DNA of 64,000 nucleotides. It comes from Bin87 sp963665395 (GTDB lineage: Bacteria; Chloroflexota; Dehalococcoidia; Lucifugimonadales; UBA3495). Below the pieces are notes generated by a model. That model did not search any database and was not told the origin of the DNA. It saw only the letters and a program-made list of their open reading frames with translations. Below, piece by piece: positions 17,229-25,600 of this stretch. Made by a program: the position numbers and the translations under genes. Within the stretch, counting starts at the first letter, position 1. Each line of letters opens with the position of its first letter. Where the stretch lies: contig OY762251.1 in the NCBI GenBank assembly GCA_963665395.2, positions 3,720,001-3,784,000 on the forward strand, in the 5' to 3' direction.

Positions 17229-18083
17229 CTAACGCTGGGTGGCGGACTGTGAGACGCTCGCCGGTGCCGAAGTCCCTGCCAACAATGCCTTTACCTCCAG
17301 CGCCGACGGAGTAATGGTTTCCGAGGCGGCCCGCTCCAGCTCCACTGCCACGTCAGCCACCCGCTGGCGGGCCATTTGGCAGTATTCCGCCGACAACTCG
17401 AAACCCACGTACTGCCGACCCTCCAGCAGCGCTGCCACGGCGGTTGTCCCGCTGCCGATAAACGGGTCCATAACCACTTCGGCGGTGGTGGCGGCGATGG
17501 CGCGCCGGGCCAGCTCCACCGGGAATGACGCCGGGTGTGGATTGCCGCGATCCTGCCGAATTTTCCAAACGTCGCCAACGCCGCCAGCCTTGGGGGCCAG
17601 GCGGAATTCGGGGTTGGCGATCAGATAGATCACCTCATAAGTGGGCAGGAAATAGCCGGGATTGTGATTGAACCCGCCGGAACGCTGCCAGATAATGATC
17701 TGCCGCAACGGGAAACCTTCCATGATGTCCGCCCGGTCCTGCAGCAGACCGCGTTGCACCCTCCACTTGTGGTTGTAAAAAATCGCTCCGTCCGGCGTCA
17801 AAACCCGCAGCATCTCTCTCAGGCATTCCCTCTGCCATGCCACGTAGTCATCGTGGGGCATGCAGTCGCCGGAGTGGGCGTAGCCCTGCCTCCGCAGCAA
17901 CTCCGACCGGGACCATTTGCCTCCATTGCCGTTTTTCATCCCGTTCCCGCTGCTGTTGAGCAGATTATAGGGCGGGGACGTGACGATCAGATTCACCGAC
18001 GCCGACGGCATTCTGCCCATGGCGGACAGGCAGTCGTCGCAGCGAATTTCGTTGAGCCAGGGTTGAGTATTGGTGCGATTCAT
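17229..18083 (-). CDS. DNA methyltransferase, beta-class (N4-cytosine or N6-adenine)
   Basis: 284-residue solitary DNA methyltransferase. The catalytic motif TSPPYN (35-40) comes before the SAM-binding motif DPFIGSGTT (206-214), the beta-class order. The length suits type II modification enzymes. No classical restriction endonuclease lies beside it; instead two Uma2 genes follow at once. Either an orphan regulatory methylase or part of a system whose nuclease is a Uma2 protein (speculative). Target base and site cannot be told from sequence. Confidence 0.9.
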   Translation of the reverse strand: MNRTNTQPWLNEIRCDDCLSAMGRMPSASVNLIVTSPPYNLLNSSGNGMKNGNGGKWSRSELLRRQGYAHSGDCMPHDDYVAWQRECLREMLRVLTPDGAIFYNHKWRVQRGLLQDRADIMEGFPLRQIIIWQRSGGFNHNPGYFLPTYEVIYLIANPEFRLAPKAGGVGDVWKIRQDRGNPHPASFPVELARRAIAATTAEVVMDPFIGSGTTAVAALLEGRQYVGFELSAEYCQMARQRVADVAVELERAASETITPSALEVKALLAGTSAPASVSQSATQR

Positions 18084-18209
18084 AGAAAACGACTGGAACG
18101 CGCTTATTCAATCCTAATTGCTGCCTGCCGCGCATAGTGTGGGCGCAGCGGATTTCGGCGTATTGCCGCACTGCTGTATTGCCGGATTGCCGACGCATCG
18201 GTTGGTGGT

Positions 18210-18238
18210 TTGCGTCCCTCGCTTGTCCCGCCTACAAT
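18210..18238 (+). promoter_or_regulatory. Likely promoter of the SMP-30-like gene
   Basis: TTGCGT at 18210-18215 and TACAAT at 18233-18238 with a 17 bp spacer, in the 224 bp gap between divergent genes. Transcription would start near 18245, giving a leader of about 63 nt. The -10 is good, the -35 moderate. Confidence 0.55.
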
Positions 18239-18307
18239 GGCGATGCGAATACCCATCATCGCAGCAACGCGCGCTGCACCCGACCGACGCCATCAGGAGG
18301 CGAGACT

Positions 18308-19210
18308 ATGCCCATCGAAAAGCTATCTCCCGCTCTGGACGCCATCATCGATACCGACGCCCCCATTGAGGAGCACGGGTCAGGTTTCGGCGGATCTGAA
18401 GGTCCGGCTGAAGGACCGGTTTGGTGGAGCGATGGCGGATATTTGCTCTTCAGCGACATCCACAACAACCGCCGGATGCGCTACACCCCCGGCAGCGGCG
18501 TCACCGTGGAGGCGGAGCCGACAAATCGGCACAATGGCCTGACGAGAGACCTTCAGGGACGCCTGATCGCCGCCGAGCACGACGGTCGGCGTGTCAGCCG
18601 CTTGGAACACGATGGCTCCACCACCGTCCTTGCCAACCAGTTCCAGGGCCGGCAACTTAACCGCCCCAACGACGTGGTGGTAAAGTCCGACGGCAGCATC
18701 TACTTCACCGATCCCTGGACCTTCCGACGGCCCCGAGAGCAGTGGGAGCAGACCATTTCCGGAGTTTTCCGACTCTCCGCAGATCTGGGGACGTTAACCC
18801 TGCTGGTCGGCGACTTCGTTGTCCCCAACGGCCTGGCTTTCTCTCCTGACGAGAGCATCCTCTACATCAATGACTCTCGACGCGGCATCATCCGCGCTTT
18901 TGACGTTCAGGATGACGGCAGCTTGGCGCTGGCTTCGGATCGAGTGTTTGCCGATCTGCGCGGCGAACGGGAGGGCGTGCCCGACGGCATGAAGGTGGAC
19001 GTGGCAGGAAATGTGTATTGTGGCGGCGCTGGCGGCCTCCACATCATGAACCCGGGTGGCGAGACCCTCGGGATAGTTGTCCACGGGCAACCAGCCACCA
19101 CCAACCTCTGTTTCGGCGGTTCCGACTGGAAAACCCTCTACTTCACCAGTCGCAACACCATCGGCAGCGTACCGGTCAAGATTGCCGGCATCCCGGTGCC
19201 GGCAAAGTAA
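18308..19210 (+). CDS. SMP-30/gluconolactonase-like protein
   Basis: A 300-residue six-bladed beta-propeller of the SMP-30/LRE family, calcium-dependent lactonases acting on sugar lactones. Visible motifs are GSEGPAEGPVWW, LNRPNDVVVKSDGSIYFTDP and VPNGLAFSPDE, including the acidic and asparagine metal ligands. The ATG at 18308 is chosen because AGGAGG ends 7 nt before it; the frame is open further upstream but without a ribosome site. Substrate uncertain. Confidence 0.9.
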   Translation: MPIEKLSPALDAIIDTDAPIEEHGSGFGGSEGPAEGPVWWSDGGYLLFSDIHNNRRMRYTPGSGVTVEAEPTNRHNGLTRDLQGRLIAAEHDGRRVSRLEHDGSTTVLANQFQGRQLNRPNDVVVKSDGSIYFTDPWTFRRPREQWEQTISGVFRLSADLGTLTLLVGDFVVPNGLAFSPDESILYINDSRRGIIRAFDVQDDGSLALASDRVFADLRGEREGVPDGMKVDVAGNVYCGGAGGLHIMNPGGETLGIVVHGQPATTNLCFGGSDWKTLYFTSRNTIGSVPVKIAGIPVPAK

Positions 19211-19247
19211 AACATGGTGGGACCAAGCGGCGTAGTACAATGCCGGT

Positions 19248-19571
19248 ATGCTCGAAGTTCTGGCATACACCGACGATCGAGGGCGTAGCCCTTTCGCCAT
19301 CTGGATGAATGGACTGACACCGCCGGTTCGCCGCCGAATTCAACAGATCTTGGGACGAATGGAACAGGGTAATCTGGGAGATGTGCACGGCGTTGGCGAC
19401 GGAGTAAATGAACGTCGGGCTGATTTCGGCCCCGGCTATAGGATCTACTTCGCTTGGGATGGGCCGACACTAATAATCCTGCTGGGAGGAGGCGACAAAA
19501 GCAGTCAGAGCCGAGACATTACCAGTGCCAAAAGACGGTGGCAAAATTACCAAAGTCGTGCCGGAGGTTAA
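19248..19571 (+). CDS. RelE/HigB-like toxin (addiction module killer protein)
   Basis: 107 residues matching the Gp49-like/HigB killer family: FAIWMNGL near the start, RIQQILGRMEQGNLGDVHGVGDGVNERRADFGPGYRIYF in the centre (given here by its key words GNLGD, VGDGV and GPGYRIYF), and a lysine-rich end. Such proteins are ribosome-dependent mRNA endonucleases. A TACAAT (19236-19241) ends only 6 nt before the ATG, so the message may be leaderless. Toxin-first order, as in higBA-type modules. Confidence 0.85.
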   Translation: MLEVLAYTDDRGRSPFAIWMNGLTPPVRRRIQQILGRMEQGNLGDVHGVGDGVNERRADFGPGYRIYFAWDGPTLIILLGGGDKSSQSRDITSAKRRWQNYQSRAGG

Positions 19572-19574
19572 ATT

Positions 19575-19793
19575 ATGCCCAGAGCGGTTGACTGGAAAAT
19601 CGCAGAACGTCGTGCCATCAAGCGCAGCCCAGAGTTATGCGCTGAGACAGTGAAAGGGATACGAGAACTGCTCGCCACCGGCGACGATGAGGACCGGCAG
19701 GTTGCTTATACACTCGCCCAGGGCTTGCTGGAACTGGAATTCGATACCGACGCCGAACTGCTGGAAAAACTGCGGGAGTCAGTCCCCGCCTGA
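19575..19793 (+). CDS. Probable antitoxin partner, unrecognised family
   Basis: A 72-residue acidic helical protein starting 3 nt after the toxin stop, with a GGAGG site overlapping the end of the toxin gene. Position and size say antitoxin. It does not look like the XRE/HTH antidote that normally follows this toxin family: I see no helix-turn-helix signature, only amphipathic helices such as DRQVAYTLAQGLLELEF and ELLEKLRESV. If it is the antitoxin it may neutralise without binding DNA. Confidence 0.65.
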   Translation: MPRAVDWKIAERRAIKRSPELCAETVKGIRELLATGDDEDRQVAYTLAQGLLELEFDTDAELLEKLRESVPA

Positions 19794-19832
19794 CCTCAAA
19801 CCCACCTGAACCAAACACAAGGAGGCAATATT

Positions 19833-20207
19833 ATGCGCGTAGTACGCATCGCCAACGTCGAGCACGTACCTCTGGGACCTGCCGAGCCCGTGCCCGGTTG
19901 GAGCGGCGGCGAAGTCCATCGCACCCGTCAGCCCATTATCCCGGAAGGCGAAAGTGATTTCTTCAACGCCAGCGTGGTCAATTTTGAAAAAGGCGCCCAA
20001 ACCGGCTGGCACCGCCACAGCAGTGACCAGATCTTGGTGATAACCGTCGGCAACGGGATTGTCGCTACGGAAACCGAAGAGCACCACGTCGGCGTTGGCG
20101 ACGTGGTCCAGGTCAAAGCCGGCGAGAACCACTGGCATGGCGCCACCGCCAACGGCTATATGGGACACATCACCATCACCACCAACGACAGCGCCGCAAG
20201 CCGGTAG
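19833..20207 (+). CDS. Cupin-domain protein
   Basis: A 124-residue single cupin. Metal-binding motif 1 is GWHRHSSDQILVITVGNG and motif 2 includes GDVVQVKAGENHWHGA, both with the expected histidines. Probably a small dioxygenase, isomerase or sugar-binding sensor; substrate unknown. An AAGGAGG site precedes the ATG. Confidence 0.88.
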   Translation: MRVVRIANVEHVPLGPAEPVPGWSGGEVHRTRQPIIPEGESDFFNASVVNFEKGAQTGWHRHSSDQILVITVGNGIVATETEEHHVGVGDVVQVKAGENHWHGATANGYMGHITITTNDSAASR

Positions 20208-20219
20208 CGTGTTCATGTA

Positions 20220-20241
20220 GGGGCGAATAATCATTCGCCCC
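20220..20241. repeat. Dispersed palindrome, GGGGC family, AT core
   Basis: 22 bp palindrome differing by one central base from the copy at 605-626. It lies between the cupin stop and the CoA-binding gene start, preceded by GTA. Confidence 0.85.
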
Positions 20242-20257
20242 TGCGAGGGGTACGGAA

Positions 20258-20683
20258 ATGGACCTGATCGACGAAATCCTGGACAGCGTGAAAACCATTG
20301 CCGTCGTCGGGCTGTCTGATAATCCGGCGCGTGACAGCCACGGCGTCTCGGCCTATATGCAATCGCAAGGCTACCGCATCATTCCGGTCAACCCGGCGTT
20401 GCAGGGCGCTACCGTGTTGGGCGAGCAATCTTACGACGACCTGTCGGCTGCATCAGCGGCGGCGGAGAACCAGGGTGTTGCCATTGACTTGGTAGATGTT
20501 TTCCGCCGCAGCGAATTCGCCGGCGCGGTATCCGACGATGCCGTCAGCATCGGCGCTCGTTACGTCTGGATGCAAGATGGCGTGGTGGACGAGGCGGCGG
20601 CAGAGCGCGCCCGGGCCGCCGGCTTGGGAGTCGTCATGGACGACTGTATCTTGCGCCAGCACAAACGACGCCGGGGCGGGTAG
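20258..20683 (+). CDS. CoA-binding domain protein (YccU type)
   Basis: A 141-residue Rossmann-fold CoA-binding protein. The N-terminal IAVVGLSDNPARDSHGVSAYM loop, YRIIPVNPAL and the late ARYVWMQDGVVDEAAAERA match the family. Function in cells unknown; related domains occur in acyl-CoA synthetases. The GAGGGG upstream comes partly from the flank of the palindromic repeat. Confidence 0.9.
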   Translation: MDLIDEILDSVKTIAVVGLSDNPARDSHGVSAYMQSQGYRIIPVNPALQGATVLGEQSYDDLSAASAAAENQGVAIDLVDVFRRSEFAGAVSDDAVSIGARYVWMQDGVVDEAAAERARAAGLGVVMDDCILRQHKRRRGG

Positions 20684-20703
20684 TACCGCTGCCGGCTCAT
20701 CTT

Positions 20704-21408
20704 TCACCCCACCTTCCGGGCGACCAGCAATCCGTCTTCACGGGTGACGCGCATCGCGAACGGGTAACGGTCCACCTCCAGGGCCAATCCGACGTCGCGG
20801 GGGTGAAACTGTGGCTGCCCGTCGTCAAAAAATTTCTGGGTTGCGCCCCCGGCCATGATCAGCTTGCGCAGAGCTTCCGGGTCGGGGTTGCGACCTTCCA
20901 GGCGGTTGCGCAAATACAGCGCGCAGTGCTCGTCCTCATCGGACCGGTTGACGCCCTGGTCGCCCATGGCGAGGATGGTGACGCGTTCCGGCGGCGGGTC
21001 CTCAGCCAGCAGGGCCTGTGCGGTCGCTCCGGCCACGACGAATGAAGTGACGTAGATAGGATCGCATCCGGCGGCTCCGGCGGCCGCTGTGCCCACGGTG
21101 CCGGCGCGGGTCGATTGCACTACATTCTTGCCGGCGAAGTCCACCGATGACGCCTCGTAGGGAGAGTTGCCGTAGTCGAACCCGTCGGGCCGGCGCCCGT
21201 CCACCTCACCCATCAGGATGTCGGCGATCGCGGGATTGTTACGCCTGATTTCCAGCGCTTCCTCGATCTCTGCCACCAGAGTGATGCGCTCCGCCCCCCG
21301 GTCAAAGGCAATGGCCGCCGTGGTGAAAGCGCGAAACACGTCGATGACCAGGGCCGCGCCCTGTGCTTCGTTGGCGTCGCGAGTGAGGCTGCCTATGCGA
21401 ATTTCCAT
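20704..21408 (-). CDS. 2-phosphosulfolactate phosphatase family protein (ComB-like)
   Basis: 234 residues with the ComB pattern: ALVIDVFRAFTTAAIAF at the start, DYGNSPYEA, VQSTRAGTVGTAAA, FVVAGATAQAL and ILAMGDQGVNRSDEDEHCALYL. In methanogens ComB dephosphorylates 2-phosphosulfolactate in coenzyme M synthesis; in bacteria of this kind the substrate is often unknown. The ATG at 21408 is preferred to one ten codons upstream that would sit in a dispersed repeat. Confidence 0.85.
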   Translation of the reverse strand: MEIRIGSLTRDANEAQGAALVIDVFRAFTTAAIAFDRGAERITLVAEIEEALEIRRNNPAIADILMGEVDGRRPDGFDYGNSPYEASSVDFAGKNVVQSTRAGTVGTAAAGAAGCDPIYVTSFVVAGATAQALLAEDPPPERVTILAMGDQGVNRSDEDEHCALYLRNRLEGRNPDPEALRKLIMAGGATQKFFDDGQPQFHPRDVGLALEVDRYPFAMRVTREDGLLVARKVG

Positions 21409-21421
21409 AGCATTGTCTCTT

Positions 21422-21499
21422 TTTACACGGATATACATGATGAACAGGATAGGGATTAAATGATTTCATCATCCCGTTTATCCTGTTCATCCATGTAAG
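21422..21499. repeat. Imperfect inverted repeat containing AACAGGAT
   Basis: Two arms (TTTACACGGATATACATGAT... and its near complement ending ATCCATGTAAG) flank a 10-15 nt AT-rich loop in the gap between comB and the NHL gene. Single-arm relatives lie near 51566-51596 and 63816-63845. Non-coding dispersed element; could fold as a long hairpin in RNA. Confidence 0.75.
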
Positions 21500-21500
21500 T

Positions 21501-22448
21501 TTAAACGGTCTTTGCCAGTTTCTGGAGGGAGCGTATCTCGCGGGGCGGGTCGAGATGCTGCCCGGTGTGCGTCCAAGAGACCTCCCCTACGTAGATGTTC
21601 CCGACCGAGTCAATGCAGACGCCGTGCGGGGCGATGAAGTGGCCCGGATCCTCGCTCTCCGGCCCGTCGCCCACCCGGGCCAGACGCCGGCCTTCGGTAT
21701 CGTACACGCTGACCCGCGGGCCCAGGCCGCTACCTTGAGAGTTGGGGCCGATTGCCGCGCCGAGTTCGCCGATATAGACCAAATCGGCTTGTTGGTCAAT
21801 GTAGAGTCCGCAGGGGCGAGCCATGTCAATCCACTGGCCGAGGAACCTGCCGTCTGAGTCGAACAATTGCACCCGGTGGTTTTCTCGGTCCGCCAGATAC
21901 ACGGTGCCGTTGCGGTCGGTGCCGATGTTGTGGGCGATGTTGAACTGGCCCGGCCCGGTGCCCGACTCGCCCCAGGAGAACAGCAGCCGTCCGTCGGGGC
22001 TGTACTTGTGGATTCGTGCGTTCCCATATCCGTCGGACACGTAGAAGTCGCCGTTGCGCGGGTCTATAGCCACGTGGGTGCAACGGTTGAAGGGATCGCC
22101 CGACATGAACGCCGCCGGATGGCCGCTGGTGCCCAGCGTCAGCAGGATGTCGCCTTCCAGGGTGCATTTGCGCACGGTGTGGTCCCCATCGTCAGTGAGG
22201 AACATCGTTCCATCGGGGGACATGGTGACGCCATGCGCTCGCGGGAAAACGCCCTCCCCCCAGGATGTCATGAAGTTGCCATCCTTGTCGAACACGATCA
22301 TGGGGTGCTCGCCGCGGTTGAAGGCATAGACGTTGTCGTCGGAGTCGCACCCCACAGCGGCGACCTCCTTGAAGGCGTAGCCGGCCGGCAGTTGGCCCCA
22401 ACCCTCCTGCACTTCATAGGTGAACTGGCCCTCTCCAATAGTAACCAT
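21501..22448 (-). CDS. NHL-repeat beta-propeller protein
   Basis: 315 residues made of about six NHL repeats (for example HGVTMSPDGTMFLTDDGDHTV, IAHNIGTDRNGTVYLADRENHR and HGVCIDSVGNIYVGEV, each shortened here). Related to peptidylglycine amidating lyase-like propellers. No obvious signal peptide from the ATG at 22448, which has a GGAGGG site. Probably a binding scaffold or lyase; substrate unknown. Confidence 0.82.
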   Translation of the reverse strand: MVTIGEGQFTYEVQEGWGQLPAGYAFKEVAAVGCDSDDNVYAFNRGEHPMIVFDKDGNFMTSWGEGVFPRAHGVTMSPDGTMFLTDDGDHTVRKCTLEGDILLTLGTSGHPAAFMSGDPFNRCTHVAIDPRNGDFYVSDGYGNARIHKYSPDGRLLFSWGESGTGPGQFNIAHNIGTDRNGTVYLADRENHRVQLFDSDGRFLGQWIDMARPCGLYIDQQADLVYIGELGAAIGPNSQGSGLGPRVSVYDTEGRRLARVGDGPESEDPGHFIAPHGVCIDSVGNIYVGEVSWTHTGQHLDPPREIRSLQKLAKTV

Positions 22449-22551
22449 CGTTGTCCCTCCGGTGGTTCCGGCGCAGCGCGCCGGCAAGTTGCCTGGATAA
22501 GGGATTGTAGCGCATTCCGGCAGCGCCGGCTTTCGTCGCGCCGCCCGGTGC

Positions 22552-22557
22552 TATAAT
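22552..22557 (+). promoter_or_regulatory. -10 element upstream of the methyltransferase-ATPase gene
   Basis: A perfect TATAAT, 65 nt before the ATG. No convincing -35 lies 16-18 bp upstream, so the promoter may depend on an activator or be weak. Confidence 0.4.
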
Positions 22558-22621
22558 CACCATCATGGTCCGGCCATTCCGTAAGCTTGGCCGGCGATCA
22601 TCATAGGCCGGACAGAGCGCG

Positions 22622-25600
22622 ATGACCACGACGCAATCCCGAAACGGCGAATCCAGCGCCAATGTTGCGCTCAGCGACCTCCTCAGGGGAATGCTGCCCA
22701 GCTTCCAGGTACGCGCTGAGCAAACCCGTGCCATCAGCGGCCATCCCAGTCTGCGCCCTGACATCCTGATTACCGCTGCCGGCCGTTCCCCGGTAGTCGT
22801 GGAAGCGGGGCGCGAACCCGCCCTCGGCGCCGAGACGGACGCTCGCATCCGCCTTGGCCTGGAAATCACCGACGAACCCCGCCCGATTGAGGCTGCCATC
22901 GCCCTGCGCTACCCGGAGGCCGTCGGGAACGCCTACGACCTTGACGCGCTGCTGGCCGGCGCGCGCCTGTACTACTGCGTCGTTTATGAAAACGGCGGCC
23001 GCTTTCCCCAATCGGGCTGGCTGAATGGCGACGTGGCCGATTTAGCCGATCTGATTCGCCTGGTGTCCGTGCCGCAAAAAGCTGTGGCGGAAGCCGCCGA
23101 CGACCTGGAACAAGGCATTGAATCGGCGGTCAACGTGCTGAATCGGATGCTGGAAACCAGGCCAGACATCAACCCGGCCATCGCCCGCCGATTGAACCTG
23201 ACCGACGTGCCTCAGATGCGCCGCATGGCCGGCGCCATCATCGCCAACGCCATGCTCTTTCACGAGCGGTTGGCCGGTCAGCACGGCGTCAAACCGCTGC
23301 AACAAATCTGCAACCGCGACAACCCCAACCCGCAGGCGGATATCCTGGACGCTTGGCGCGCGATATTGGACGTCAATTATCTGGACATCTTTGAGATTGC
23401 CCGCGACATCGTGGCCGAACTGCCCACCCGGGAGGCAGCGCAGATTCTCAACATCATCAGTTTCCACGTGCTCAACATCGCGGCCCGGGGCGTCAACAAC
23501 GACCACGACCTCACCGGCCAGGTGTTCCAGCGGCTGATTGCCGACCGCAAGTATCTGGCGACTTTCTACACCCTGCCCGCCTCCGCCGACCTGCTGGCCC
23601 GGCTGGCCGTAGCCAAGCTGTCCGACGTGGACTGGAGCGACGCCGACGCCATCGCCCAACTGCGCGTCGCCGACTTCGCCTGCGGCACCGGCGCCCTGCT
23701 GTCGGCGGTGTACGAGCAAATCGCCGCCCGACACGAGCGCGCCGGCGGCAACGCCGCCCAACTGCACCCGAAGCTGCTGGAAGAGGTCATTTACGGCTGC
23801 GACGTGATGCCTTCCGCGGTGCATATCACCGGCGCCACGCTGGCCGGTCGGCAACCCAACGTCGGGTTCCGTCGCTCCAACCTGCGAACCAAGCCCTACG
23901 GCCGGCAGGCCGATGGCGAGGTTCGCATCGGCTCTTTGGACTTGTTAGACCCTGACGACGCGCTCGCCGGCGAAATGCCCGATGCCGGGTTTGACCTGGT
24001 GATTATGAACCCGCCCTTCACCCGCGCCGCCAATCACGAGGGCGCCCACGCCACCGTCGCCAACCCCGCTTTCGCCGCCTTTGACGCCAGCAGGGACGAA
24101 CAGACGGCCATGGGCCGGCGCATTAACGCGCTGGGCAAAGGAACCTGCTATCACGGCAACGCCGGCATCGCCTCCGCCTTTGCCGCGTTGGGCGACAAAA
24201 TGTTGCGGCCGGGCGGCGTTCTGGCCCTGGTATTGCCCCTTTCGGCGGCGTCCGGCCTGTCGTGGGAGAGTTTCCGGCAGATGCTTGCGGACGACTATGC
24301 GGACGCAGCCGTGTTGAGCATCGCCGCCAACGGCCGGGAGATGTCCTTTTCGTCAGACACCGGCACGGCCGAGTGCCTGATAGTAGCCCGCAAAAGAGAC
24401 AATGCGAATAACCGGCCGGCTTCGAGAGCGCAGTTCACGTCGCTGCATTACCGGCCCCATGGCATTGCCCAATCCGCCGCCATCGCGCAAAGCATCGTAG
24501 CGGCCAGCGGCGTCCGCGGCCTTGAGGACGGGCCGTATGGTGGTACGCAATTGCTGGTGGGAGATGATGTAGCCGGCGTTGTGCTGGATGCTCCGTCCGG
24601 CGACGACGGCGCGAATTGGGGCAGTGTCCGTATGCTCGACTACTCCCTGGCCCAGACTGCTCATGCTATGACCGAATCGAAGTTGTGGCTGCCCGGACAA
24701 CTGGCTGATCTTGACCTACCGATGACTATCTTGGGCAGCATCGGCAGTCTCGGCTTAGTACACCGCGACATTACCGGGCCACTGCCGCGTGGCCCGTTCA
24801 ATAAAACCTCTCCCAGCTCAACGGCGACTTATCCGGCACTGTGGAACCATGACGCTACACGGGAGACGCGCATCGTCTGCCAGCCGGATTCACAACTGGA
24901 AGCGCGGCCGGGTATGGAGACGAGAGCCGCAGCGGTTTGGACAACCGCCACCCGGAATCATCTGAACCTTGATTTCACCTTCGGTTCTCAACCACTGGCC
25001 GTTGCTTTCACGGAGCGCGAAGCTATCGGCGGCAGAGTGTGGCCCAATGTAAGTTTTCCCGACGCGCGCTTTGACTACGCTTTTGCGCTGTGGGCGAATA
25101 GTACGTTAGGTTTGCTGTCTTACTGGTGGCGCTCCAGTCGTCAGCAATCGAGCAAGGCAGGGATGACAATACGCTCCGCCGAATCATTGCCGGTAATGGA
25201 TTTCCGTGCGCTCACCGACGAGCAGTTGGCAACGGCACAGGCAATTTTTGAGGAATTTCGGGATAAGGAATTGCAACCGGCCTATCTGTCCGACGTGGAC
25301 GAGAACCGGGCGCTGCTGGACCGGAGGGTGGTGTGTGACTTGCTGGGCTTTGATGAATCTACTTATCGTGCCGTGCGATTACTGACCGCCAAGTGGTGCG
25401 CCGAGCCGTCGGTACATGGCAATAAACAGCGACCGCAGGGTACGTGGAGGGTTAATCTTGTGAACGACCGTGGCTTGGTTTCCGATGCAAGCGGCCTTGC
25501 GCCGGAATTGGTTGACAGCCTATACACACTCAATCCATGGTGGCGCGATGAACCGATGCTGCCGCAGCCGAATATGCGCCGTCACTTGGTGATGCGGGTG

